Part shown: positions 23,730 through 29,818 of the stretch, in pieces
Position numbering within the stretch: position 1 is the first letter of the stretch
How the letters are laid out: every line of letters starts with the position of its first letter
Source of the DNA: a virus
Reading direction: 5' to 3' (one strand)
Length of the DNA: 58,606 bases
IMG/VR virus record: IMGVR_UViG_3300027844_000607
Location: 1 to 58,606 of that record
The notes under the pieces: model-generated
Databases searched by the model: none
What the model was told of the DNA's origin: nothing
The model's input: the letters and a program-made list of their open reading frames with translations, nothing else
Translations under genes and position numbers: made by a program

Positions 23730-24273
23730 ATGATGAACAGGAGAACGTACAGGTCGTTGTGAGTATTGGCGAATCGCTCTCGCTGGTGCTGAACTCTACT
23801 GCCGACATTCCCATTGGGAAGAGTTCTTCAAGTAAAATTTCTGCCACTATCGCACCCGTATCTGGTTGCAATATTATTAGTGTTCCCCGAGTCTTTTCCA
23901 AGTCAACCGCATGGGCCCGTGGATTGCCCTGTAATGTGAGTTGCTGGGCACGAAAGTTCTCGACTTCTTCAAAGTTGTGAGGAAATCCAACCCCCTTCAT
24001 CCAGTAGTACAGGCTGAAGTAGTTCTTAAACTTGGCATCAATGAGATAGGTAACCTCGACGCTGCCGTAGGTCAGTTGGGTGCCAGGATGATGAATCGCG
24101 TGGAACGGATTGGGTTGTGTGGCCACCCCAAGATCCACATTCGGAATACTCACCTTCTGCACAAAGAACGACAAGTCCGGCAACCGTTCAATTTCAAACT
24201 TGAAATGGTTGGCGTACAGCGTATTCTGTGTTTGTTGAAACTCCGAGGGGGTGTATGTTTGTGCTACTTCCAT
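23707..24273 (-). CDS. 19: Tail tube protein gp19-like (188 aa)
   Basis: Forms the inner tube of the contractile tail. The pattern NHFKFEIERLPDLSFFVQKV followed by SIPNVDLG, HHPGTQLTYGSVEVTYLID and LYYWMKGVGFPHN is the signature of T4-type gp19 and its paralogues. Near the C-terminus VEFSTSESDSPILTTTCTFSCSSFEV is the final beta region. T4 gp19 has 163 residues. A CTAAATA box lies only 7 bases upstream and there is no ribosome site, so translation may be leaderless. It could be a gp19 paralogue, since the rest of the tail genes are outside the window. Confidence 0.8.
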   Translation of the reverse strand: MEVAQTYTPSEFQQTQNTLYANHFKFEIERLPDLSFFVQKVSIPNVDLGVATQPNPFHAIHHPGTQLTYGSVEVTYLIDAKFKNYFSLYYWMKGVGFPHNFEEVENFRAQQLTLQGNPRAHAVDLEKTRGTLIILQPDTGAIVAEILLEELFPMGMSAVEFSTSESDSPILTTTCTFSCSSFEVKTFM

Positions 24274-24279
24274 GTATGA

Positions 24280-24286
24280 TATTTAG
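24280..24286 (-). promoter_or_regulatory. Late-type box CTAAATA before tail tube gene
   Basis: CTAAATA on the minus strand ends 7 bases before the gp19-like ATG. The very short distance leaves almost no 5' leader. Confidence 0.5.
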
Positions 24287-24290
24287 TTGA

Positions 24291-24644
24291 TCATAGCAAT
24301 GTCGGTGTGCCCTTCACGTATTTGATTTTGCGGTTAATATATCCCCACGGACAGGCATCCGTGTGCCCCTGCGCTCGGAGCATCTTACAGTGCCAACATC
24401 GGATGTTTCCTTCCGACACCAATCCCTTTTCTAACTTCTCCACCACATACGGTGATTCTGAGTCGTGTAGATGGAAGTGTCGAATAAGTTGGTCAATATG
24501 GACCGTCATCAAATTGTATTGGCGCTTCTGTTCATCGTAGTCGAGACGAAGTGGTGTAATTTTTTGCCACAGCACACATGCTGCGATGCCCAACCCAATT
24601 GATGTTACAAGTAAGAGCGAAGTAAGACTAATCCATCCCCACAT
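24291..24644 (-). CDS. Small membrane protein with Cys-rich C-terminus (117 aa)
   Basis: Residues 4-26 are a clear transmembrane helix (WISLTSLLLVTSIGLGIAACV). A short coiled segment follows, then CWHC near residue 82 with a later His and Cys, which could bind zinc. No family recognised. It lies between gp32 and the tail tube gene, after the gp32 terminator, and has its own AAGGAT ribosome site. Confidence 0.6.
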   Translation of the reverse strand: MWGWISLTSLLLVTSIGLGIAACVLWQKITPLRLDYDEQKRQYNLMTVHIDQLIRHFHLHDSESPYVVEKLEKGLVSEGNIRCWHCKMLRAQGHTDACPWGYINRKIKYVKGTPTLL

Positions 24645-24655
24645 ATATTATCCTT

Positions 24656-24695
24656 AAAAATATGTCGTGACAGCCAGAAGGCCGCCACGACATAT
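24656..24695 (-). terminator. Rho-independent terminator after gp32
   Basis: On the minus strand a 10-bp perfect stem (ATATGTCGTG with its complement) is extended by GGCC/GGCT pairs around a TTCT loop and is followed by TTTTT. A second small hairpin, GTTCGT-TTAC-ACGAAC, at 24709-24724 overlaps the gp32 stop side. It insulates the highly expressed gp32 from downstream genes. Confidence 0.85.
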
Positions 24696-24724
24696 GTAGT
24701 CACCGTCTGTTCGTGTAAACGAAC

Positions 24725-25675
24725 TTACTCATCATCATTCAACACATCAGCAAAGAACTTCTTCACATCATCATCATCGTCATCCGCTACCGCGGCTTTT
24801 GGCGCAACGGCTTGCGTGGTTTTTCCCACGGTTGTCGAGGCGCTCTTGGGTTGTACCGCCGGTTTAGAGACTGGGAGTTCGGCGTCTCGCTCGATGGAGT
24901 CTTCGGCGGTTCGGGGGGCGTTTCCGGTGTCACCGAAGAGGGTTCGGTTGAATCGCTTTTCAAGCTCGCTGTAGTCTTTGAACTGCGATTCGTGAGTGAA
25001 CTCCGTGAGTGAGTGTTCCCCCTCCCACGTTGTTTCTTTCTTCGCATCGTCGCCATCAAAAAGTTCAATCGGCTCAGTGAACTCTGACTTGTCATAGTTC
25101 TGATATCCTGCAACTTTCTGAGATTTCAGTTTGAAATCGCATCCTTCCCACAGATCGAACGGGTTTGCCGGCTTCTGATCAGGAAACTGTGGTTCCAAAA
25201 GTTCCATGATCTTCGTGTGGATTCTCGGGCCGTACTTGAACAGAAACGCCGAGCCGTTATTCTCGGGGTGTGCGTCGTCTTCAATAACCAGAATGTTACT
25301 GATGTAACTCTGCTTCCGCTTACGGTCACGGGCGATGCTCTTGTCGGACTCTACACCAGAGTTCCAGAGCTTGTTGTTACCCTTACACACAGGGCACGGC
25401 CGATCCGACAATGTCGTTGGGCAGTTCTCGATGAACCACGATCCCGATTCCGACTTGAATCCGTGAGCAAAGAGACGCGCCCATGGAATTTCTTCACCCT
25501 TTGGGGCAGGCAGAAAGCGAATCTTCGCGAATCCGATGCCCGTCTTGGCGTCTACCGACAGCTTCCAAAAGCGTTCGTCGGCACTACGTTTGGTGCTGGT
25601 TTTCTTGACTTCTTCGGCGAGCTTGGAGAGGAGATCCTTGCGGTTGTTGCGGAGGGTCGTAAAGTTTGTAGCCAT
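24725..25675 (-). CDS. 32: Single-stranded DNA-binding protein gp32 (316 aa)
   Basis: Coats ssDNA in replication and recombination. The N-terminal LAST-type basic region (KKTSTKRS) gives cooperativity. The zinc site is visible as H71, C85, C94 and C97 (RPCPVCKGN), matching T4 spacing. The OB-fold includes FLFKYGPRIHTKIMELL. The C-terminal tail ends in a run of Asp plus FFADVLNDDE, the acidic tail that contacts gp59, UvsY and polymerase. T4 gp32 has 301 residues. Confidence 0.95.
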   Translation of the reverse strand: MATNFTTLRNNRKDLLSKLAEEVKKTSTKRSADERFWKLSVDAKTGIGFAKIRFLPAPKGEEIPWARLFAHGFKSESGSWFIENCPTTLSDRPCPVCKGNNKLWNSGVESDKSIARDRKRKQSYISNILVIEDDAHPENNGSAFLFKYGPRIHTKIMELLEPQFPDQKPANPFDLWEGCDFKLKSQKVAGYQNYDKSEFTEPIELFDGDDAKKETTWEGEHSLTEFTHESQFKDYSELEKRFNRTLFGDTGNAPRTAEDSIERDAELPVSKPAVQPKSASTTVGKTTQAVAPKAAVADDDDDDVKKFFADVLNDDE

Positions 25676-25717
25676 AGTATCCTTTTCGTTATATTTTCTG
25701 TGTACGGTGTATGACGT

Positions 25718-25746
25718 ATTGTATCATTATTTAGTTACGAGAACAA
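25718..25746 (-). promoter_or_regulatory. Composite promoter of gp32: TTGTTC-17-TACAAT with CTAAATA in the spacer
   Basis: On the minus strand TTGTTC (25741-25746) and TACAAT (25718-25723) are 17 bases apart, about 43 bases upstream of the gp32 ATG. A CTAAATA late-type box (25729-25735) sits inside the spacer. This could allow both host-sigma and gp55-dependent transcription of gp32 throughout infection. Confidence 0.55.
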
Positions 25747-26430
25747 CTGGTATTCTTCCTGCTCTGGCGTGAGTGACGATAGCCGATACGACGCCCAGAA
25801 CGCATCGGCAAGTTTGTGTGTCATCTGCCGCCATGATGGGCGTACCAGATTGAGGAGTTGATCTGCTTTACGAAGGCGCGTCAGCCATGGCATCACACCT
25901 AGTGACGATTTCTTCCCCTCGCGGCGCTCCCAATACACTGGCCAATTATATCCCTTGTCCGGTTGTGGAATCAAGAGCAGGAGACACGCAAGATCCAACG
26001 GCAGGATTCGGCTCATCACTTCGCTGAGACTGGTTGGCATCACGGATCGCTGCCCGTCAATCATCGGTGCGTACAGCCATTCATCCAGCAACCGTGGTTT
26101 CAGGCGTTTCCGCACCTCATAGAGATCGTGTTTCAATACCGTAATCCCGTTCTCTGCGCGAGATGATAACGCAATGCCCGCATCTACCGCCTCGGGCGTG
26201 ACAACATCAGTGATGTACGCAGTTGGCTTGAAGAAGTGTGTCATCAATAACGTGGCATGGATCTGCTCATCGTTGAGCTTGGTCGAGAGTCTGTAGTAGA
26301 ACTGCCTGTCCCGCTGTTGAATGAGCGGGCCGGTTTTGATGTGCCCTCGGTATTTGATGAAGTCGTAGGTGTCGGTGCTGAAGTACATACGGTACGCCTT
26401 CGCCAACGTGAAGACATGTTCTGGCGACAT
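25735..26430 (-). CDS. 59: Helicase loader gp59-like (231 aa)
   Basis: Loads the gp41 helicase onto gp32-coated forks. The N-terminal LAKAYRMYFSTDTYDFIKYR and the following RDRQFYYRLSTKLND correspond to the conserved gp59 start (YDVIKYN, RRDKYFFQKLSEK in T4). T4 gp59 has 217 residues. The remainder is helical and basic. It sits between gp32 and gp33, a typical T4-type order, and overlaps the gp33 stop by one base. Confidence 0.85.
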   Translation of the reverse strand: MSPEHVFTLAKAYRMYFSTDTYDFIKYRGHIKTGPLIQQRDRQFYYRLSTKLNDEQIHATLLMTHFFKPTAYITDVVTPEAVDAGIALSSRAENGITVLKHDLYEVRKRLKPRLLDEWLYAPMIDGQRSVMPTSLSEVMSRILPLDLACLLLLIPQPDKGYNWPVYWERREGKKSSLGVMPWLTRLRKADQLLNLVRPSWRQMTHKLADAFWASYRLSSLTPEQEEYQLFS

Positions 26431-26654
26431 TAACCGGGCAATTCATTGTTTTTCGGAATCAGGTGGAGCCGTTGGGCATCTTGTGTCAGCCCATATTTGA
26501 TTTTATCACCAATCAATGGCACGACGGCGTCTACGTCGAGTTGTCGCGACTCGCAGTAGTATATGATCGCGTCGATGTACGAGAGCCGTTTCTCAGCCAC
26601 AAGATTCTGAATGTGGAGGGTGAGTTGTTCGGACGTAAGATGTGTCACTGCCAT
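26430..26654 (-). CDS. 33: Late-promoter co-activator gp33-like (74 aa)
   Basis: Bridges RNA polymerase beta-flap and the sliding clamp for late transcription with gp55. KRLSYIDAIIYYCESRQLDVD followed by VVPLIGDKIK and EAQ-like AQRLHLIP resembles the compact gp33 proteins of non-enteric T4-like phages (T4 gp33 is 112 aa). I start at ATG 26654 (MAVTHLTS) rather than an upstream TTG. The order gp33-gp59-gp32 supports the call. Confidence 0.75.
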   Translation of the reverse strand: MAVTHLTSEQLTLHIQNLVAEKRLSYIDAIIYYCESRQLDVDAVVPLIGDKIKYGLTQDAQRLHLIPKNNELPG

Positions 26655-26664
26655 AATGATTCTC

Positions 26665-26700
26665 AAAAAGGTGCTGGTTTCTGTTGCCAGGAGAGCCAGC
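26665..26700 (-). terminator. Probable terminator of the tmRNA gene
   Basis: GCTGG (26696-26700) pairs with CCAGC (26673-26677) and is followed by ACC and five T. It lies just after the tmRNA coding piece and just before the gp33 ribosome site. The stem is short, so read-through into gp33 is possible. Confidence 0.5.
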
Positions 26701-26741
26701 GTCCCCGCTACACTATTCCTAGTCTAGCAATTTGCGACCAA

Positions 26742-26771
26742 CTAGGCCGCGAGTGCGAACTGGTTATCAGT
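26742..26771 (-). other. tmRNA tag reading frame (ends DNQFALAA-stop)
   Basis: In the coding piece, codons for Asp-Asn-Gln-Phe-Ala-Leu-Ala-Ala are followed by TAG. ALAA is the classic ClpXP/ClpAP degron end. The codon before Asp is ACT (Thr) and the resume codon cannot be fixed from sequence; Ala is more usual there. The stop sits in a hairpin, CCTAGT pairing with ACTAGG downstream. Confidence 0.85.
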
Positions 26772-26854
26772 TCTGTGTGTCTCTGTTTTACGACAGCGAC
26801 TTGTCGATAGCCTCCCCGCGTTCGCACAGTTCCCGTCGAATCTATTTCGCCCCC

Positions 26855-27013
26855 ATCAAAAAAAGATTAGATAAACTACGCCGCTGAGGAGAAATATATC
26901 CGCGCAAATGGACCATACCATATATGCTCTGAGCAGCCACTTGCTTACCTCTTGGGCTAGGGGGTTCTTCATTGTTAAGCCCCTGTAGTTCTTTTTTCAC
27001 GCTAATCTCCTTT
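26855..27013 (-). other. Intervening segment of the permuted tmRNA
   Basis: The 159 bases between the CCA of the acceptor piece and the GGGGGCG start of the coding piece should be excised from the precursor. It begins with an AAAGGAG ribosome-site sequence right after the CCA and is almost completely filled by a 38-codon reading frame (26856-26972). From memory, alphaproteobacterial intervening segments are shorter than this. Confidence 0.8.
26856..26972 (-). CDS. Small membrane protein encoded inside the tmRNA intervening segment (38 aa)
   Basis: ATG at 26972, preceded by CAGGGGCTTAACA, opens 38 codons that end with TGA one base before the first base of the tmRNA coding piece. The peptide starts MKNPLAQEVSKWLLRAY and continues as a single hydrophobic helix (VWSICADIFLLSGVVYLIFF), so it looks like a real inner-membrane miniprotein. 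An alternative GTG frame at 27000-26842 has a better ribosome site (AAAGGAG) but a non-protein-like sequence and runs into the tmRNA; it might act as a leader. No homologue known to me. Confidence 0.55.
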   Translation of the reverse strand: MKNPLAQEVSKWLLRAYMVWSICADIFLLSGVVYLIFF

Positions 27014-27082
27014 TGGTGGAGGCGGCCGGTACTGCCCCGGCGTCCGAAAACCGTTGTCCGCGCTTCAACGACTACAGAAGTA

Positions 27083-27111
27083 ATTATATCACACGCGACG
27101 ACAAATGTCGA
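27083..27111 (-). promoter_or_regulatory. Sigma70-like promoter TCGACA-17-TATAAT for tmRNA
   Basis: TCGACA (27106-27111), 17-base spacer and perfect TATAAT (27083-27088) with TGTGA before it, on the minus strand. The predicted start near 27076 gives an acceptor piece of about 63 nt. It allows host-polymerase expression of the tmRNA independent of neighbours. Confidence 0.75.
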
Positions 27112-27116
27112 GGCAC

Positions 27117-27287
27117 CTAGTGTCGGAATACCTCCTTATAAAGCGGCAAGTCTTTGGTACGTTGCTCGACAAGCTCTGCCAATGTGCCATGCGCGGCGTC
27201 CCGCTCAGAGAGAAGCGGAGACTCTACACCTTGCAGATCCGTTCGTTCGGCGTGCAGATGGGTGGTGTCGGGTTTCTCAGCTATCAA
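27117..27287 (-). CDS. Putative small protein or C-terminal extension after nuclease stop (56 aa)
   Basis: The reading frame continues open for 58 codons after the TAA stop of the nuclease gene, in the same frame. A TTG at 27287 could start a 56-residue hydrophilic protein containing HLHAERTDLQGVESPLLSER and ending DLPLYKEVFRH. No good ribosome site is seen. Either it uses TTG, or it is made by stop read-through, or it is a remnant of a longer nuclease. The composition looks coding. Confidence 0.4.
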   Translation of the reverse strand: MIAEKPDTTHLHAERTDLQGVESPLLSERDAAHGTLAELVEQRTKDLPLYKEVFRH

Positions 27288-27293
27288 TGGTAA

Positions 27294-27962
27294 TTACGCC
27301 ACAGATACCGTGGCATGTGTGTAGAAGTAGTTAATCGCTTCGCGCAGTTGATCATAATAGTCCATTGGACGAATTGTAAACACTTGTAACCCCTCTGGAG
27401 ACGCGACAGGAAGCACGACCTGTTTGCACTTCATTCCCGTGCGTTCATACAAGGCGAGTGCGTAGAACGCGCCCTGTACGCAGTAGGACTGAACATACGC
27501 TTCCTTCTTCGGTTTGTTGGATTGCTTGAAGTCTACGATAGACAACACGCCGTCCACTTCCGCAATCAAGTCGGTACGTCCTGCCACCAAGAGTTTGTCG
27601 GAATAGAGATCAACTTCCTGCTCGTAGACGCCGGTAATGTTCGCGTCGAGCCATGGATGGAGGTGTCGCCAGAGTTCCATCACATGTGGCTCGACATCGT
27701 CGATGGGTAAATTGCCGAGATATTCCTCGGCGAGTGTGTGGAGTTTGAGGCCACGCCCTGATGCCGTTTTTGAAACCTGCGCGGCTACCTTTTTCCCGAC
27801 ACGCTTCTGCCATGCTATGAGTTCCGGTTTCGGTTTCGCTCCGAGAACACGCGTGATAGAAGGATAGACCAGTTCAGTGCCTACAACAGAATACACACGA
27901 CCGGTGGTCGAGTTATGCTGTTTGAGCTTGGGGAGTCCGAGCGGCGTATGATGATGAAACAT
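27294..27962 (-). CDS. PD-(D/E)XK exonuclease, Cas4/MGME1-like (222 aa)
   Basis: RecB-type nuclease fold. The catalytic core is VAGRTDLIAEVDGVLSIVDF followed by KQSNKPK: Asp in GRTD, Asp-x-Lys in VDFKQS. The upstream LHTLAEEYL helix supplies an acidic residue, and QGAFYALALYE follows the core as in MGME1 and T4-like phage exonucleases. Length is typical for a stand-alone domain. It probably trims DNA ends in recombination or degrades host DNA. No CRISPR genes are nearby, so a Cas4 role is unlikely. Confidence 0.85.
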   Translation of the reverse strand: MFHHHTPLGLPKLKQHNSTTGRVYSVVGTELVYPSITRVLGAKPKPELIAWQKRVGKKVAAQVSKTASGRGLKLHTLAEEYLGNLPIDDVEPHVMELWRHLHPWLDANITGVYEQEVDLYSDKLLVAGRTDLIAEVDGVLSIVDFKQSNKPKKEAYVQSYCVQGAFYALALYERTGMKCKQVVLPVASPEGLQVFTIRPMDYYDQLREAINYFYTHATVSVA

Positions 27963-28222
27963 TACTCTGGAATCTGTATGGTTGATCCGCGATTTCTTTT
28001 CTTGATGTCGCGGAGCATGTCCTTGAATGTCTCTGGTGTTTTCAGCCCACCTCGGTTGATGGTGTAGCTCACGCCTGGCGCGGCGATTACACGCTCAAGT
28101 GTGCCTTCCTTTTTACACGTCGGGCACGGTTGTGTGGTCGGATAGTCACGTTCGGCAATTAAAAATTGCACGTCCTCTATCCTAAAGTCACAAGCATTAC
28201 AGGCGTAGTCATAACGTGGCAC
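27962..28222 (-). CDS. FmdB-like zinc-ribbon protein (86 aa)
   Basis: The start MPRYDYACNACDFRIEDVQF and the second pair CPTCKKEG give the four-cysteine ribbon of FmdB-type regulators found widely in bacteria and T4-like phages. The 35-residue tail is basic. It may bind nucleic acid or transcription machinery. The last base of its stop overlaps the nuclease start. A second FmdB-like gene lies at 30793-30987. Confidence 0.8.
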   Translation of the reverse strand: MPRYDYACNACDFRIEDVQFLIAERDYPTTQPCPTCKKEGTLERVIAAPGVSYTINRGGLKTPETFKDMLRDIKKRNRGSTIQIPE

Positions 28223-28233
28223 AAAAACACTCC

Positions 28234-28572
28234 TTAGTGGATATACGTATTTGAGGAATACAGCCTGGGATTTTCAAATCGTTCATCGGGCCCGACCGAG
28301 TTCGGTAGATATGTAAGCACGCCCAATGAGGCACGAACAACCTGTGCAATGTCATCGTAAAAGTTACTATGTTCGGGTGGAACTAAGCTCGCCCGCATTT
28401 CACAAACGTTCGCCAGCACTAGCAGACAATCCATAGCAGACTCTTGTGATGTCTCATCCATCATTGCCTGTGCGAATTCCTGCATTGCTTCCACTTCTTC
28501 TTCTTTACTTTCGAATATCGATGACATTACCGTGTCTTTGCGGTATCGAATCTTAGGTGGCGTCGGATTCAT
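28234..28572 (-). CDS. Hypothetical acidic protein (112 aa)
   Basis: Unrecognised. The N-terminal half is acidic and helical (SKEEEVEAMQEFAQAMMDE), followed by a hydrophobic helix LLVLANVCEMRASL and a polar C-terminus. The ATG at 28572 is chosen because of the strong AGAAGGAG before it; it overlaps the upstream gene by 20 bases. It lies in a run of small early-type genes. Confidence 0.6.
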   Translation of the reverse strand: MNPTPPKIRYRKDTVMSSIFESKEEEVEAMQEFAQAMMDETSQESAMDCLLVLANVCEMRASLVPPEHSNFYDDIAQVVRASLGVLTYLPNSVGPDERFENPRLYSSNTYIH

Positions 28573-28897
28573 TATGCGACTCCTTCTCAGATGATGTCGA
28601 AGTTTCCTCGGACATCCACCGTCGAACGCGTGCTATTGAATCAGGCGTCAACCGGCGGACCAGCGGGCTGCCCATCGTCGCCCGTATGTAAACACAGAGC
28701 GCACCTATTCCCAACACTATATCCCCGAATGAATCCGCCGCCGGAAGATTGTATATAGCAATCGCGAGAGCGGACAGCGCGATGCCGATGCGAATTGCTT
28801 TATCGAATTGTAGGGTAGTTTCGCACTCTAGTTTAAGCTGCGATGCAACACGCTGCGAGACGGATTCGCTAAGGAGGTCGTTATCTTCGCTGCTCAT
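28553..28897 (-). CDS. Hypothetical small membrane protein (114 aa)
   Basis: Two hydrophobic segments (IRIGIALSALAIAIYNL and FGDIVLGIGALCVYI) form a helical hairpin between a polar N-terminus and an acidic Ser/Glu-rich tail. ATG 28897 gives an ATGA overlap with the upstream gene. No family recognised. Confidence 0.6.
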   Translation of the reverse strand: MSSEDNDLLSESVSQRVASQLKLECETTLQFDKAIRIGIALSALAIAIYNLPAADSFGDIVLGIGALCVYIRATMGSPLVRRLTPDSIARVRRWMSEETSTSSEKESHNESDAT

Positions 28898-29088
28898 TGT
28901 CTTTTCCACTCGTCATAGTCTTCAAACGCTTCCGTGTCGTTATTCTTCACCGCATGGCGCAACTCTGTTTCTATCCGTTGCTTGGTTGGTACCTTGACGA
29001 TCTTATCGGTATACGGGCTCAGTTCTCGCTTTCGGTTTAAGTTTTTGTACGCGGAGACTTTTTTTCTCTGACGTATTCCGTTAGACAT
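28894..29088 (-). CDS. Small basic protein (64 aa)
   Basis: Arg/Lys-rich first half (RQRKKVSAYKNLNRKRE) and acidic C-terminus (FEDYDEWKRQ). It could bind nucleic acid or host polymerase. No family recognised. It is coupled by ATGA to the membrane protein downstream. Confidence 0.55.
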   Translation of the reverse strand: MSNGIRQRKKVSAYKNLNRKRELSPYTDKIVKVPTKQRIETELRHAVKNNDTEAFEDYDEWKRQ

Positions 29089-29106
29089 GATACTTTCATT
29101 AACCTC

Positions 29107-29589
29107 TTATCGAAGAAATTTAATAGAGACCGGGCGTTCCAACAAGCCAGGAAACGCCGCATCAACGATTTTCTTTGGCACTCGATAGGCATTGACAAAC
29201 TTTCCGTCCTTCGCCGCCACGATCATCGCCGCTTCAGTTGGGTGGATGCGCTCAAGAAGTTGTTGGAACAACACTTCACGTCGCCGTGGCGCGAGTCCGT
29301 CGTTGCCGCCACGCAAATAAAGGTACATGGTTCGCATCTCCCGCATCAGGTTTGATGGCGTCAATCCATGTGCGCCCTTTTCGGCTTTGTGTGGCGGCGT
29401 ACCTTCGGGTAACAACCACTCAACATCCGAGTGCGCCAACTTCAAGAAATACAGTAAGGCCTGTGAGTTATTCTCGCGGAGGTTCTTGACCTTGTCCGCT
29501 ATCTTGATGAGTTTCTGTTGCCGTTCGAACACTTCCCCGAGACTCCGAAGGTGCCGTGAATGCTTTATCCTCATGATTGGCAGTGCCAT
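29107..29589 (-). CDS. DUF6433-like conserved T4-type phage protein (160 aa)
   Basis: The pattern NNSQALLYFLKLAHSDVEWL then LPEGTPPHK, MREMRTMYLYLRGGNDGL, RREVLFQQLLERIHPTEA and AAKDGK recalls a family conserved in T4-like and marine phages with the consensus D..IEW.LPEG..P and R.L...I.GG. Function unknown. Its start lies 122 bases inside the upstream gene in another frame, and no later Met exists that would avoid the overlap. Confidence 0.65.
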   Translation of the reverse strand: MALPIMRIKHSRHLRSLGEVFERQQKLIKIADKVKNLRENNSQALLYFLKLAHSDVEWLLPEGTPPHKAEKGAHGLTPSNLMREMRTMYLYLRGGNDGLAPRRREVLFQQLLERIHPTEAAMIVAAKDGKFVNAYRVPKKIVDAAFPGLLERPVSIKFLR

Positions 29590-29818
29590 TCTCCGATAAT
29601 AGGTGACAGACTTGTTTCAATAAACGCACGATATCGACAATTGGCTGATCACACGCCGTATTCCATCGACCCGTACTCTCATAGTATTGTATCATACTTT
29701 TCAAACGAGCGAGCGTTTCTTCTTCCAGCTTTTTATATACTTCTGCCGATGATAGGTTATCAACGACGGGTTGTACGTAATCACTCCGCGGCGTAAAAGG
29801 AATAACGTTTGCAGTCAT
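29468..29818 (-). CDS. Hypothetical protein overlapping its downstream neighbour (116 aa)
   Basis: The first 75 residues are helical (AEVYKKLEEETLARLKSMIQ, then VDIVRLLKQVCHLL), and the last 40 are polar and disordered-looking (SGQGQEPPRE end). That disordered tail is encoded in the 122-base overlap with 29107-29589, as expected when one frame evolves over another. Coupled to the GT4 gene upstream by ATGA. Confidence 0.55.
   Translation of the reverse strand: MTANVIPFTPRSDYVQPVVDNLSSAEVYKKLEEETLARLKSMIQYYESTGRWNTACDQPIVDIVRLLKQVCHLLSENGTANHEDKAFTAPSESRGSVRTATETHQDSGQGQEPPRE

Larger units (their letters stand above)
26701..27077 (-). ncRNA. ssrA: Circularly permuted two-piece tmRNA gene
   Basis: Rescues stalled ribosomes and tags the nascent peptide. 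Gene order on the minus strand is acceptor piece, intervening segment, coding piece, i.e. permuted. The acceptor piece ends CGCCTCC-ACCA (27014-27024), preceded by T-stem GCCGG/CCGGC with a 7-base loop GGCAGTA and by TTTTCGGACG. The coding piece begins at 26854 with GGGGGCGAAATAGATTCGAC then GGGAAC, the tmRNA 5' hallmark. GGGGGCG pairs fully with CGCCTCC, with G3-U70 (the AlaRS determinant). A tag frame ends in ALAA and TAG. A TATAAT promoter precedes it. Ends of mature pieces are approximate. Confidence 0.93.

Noticed and set aside
26842-27000. GTG-initiated 52-codon frame in the tmRNA intervening segment
   Set aside because: It has a good AAAGGAG but its protein looks random and it runs 13 bases into the tmRNA coding piece; kept only as a possible leader for the ATG frame.
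27294-27962. Cas4 of a CRISPR system
   Set aside because: Only the shared PD-(D/E)XK core is present; there is no four-cysteine cluster and no cas or CRISPR neighbours.
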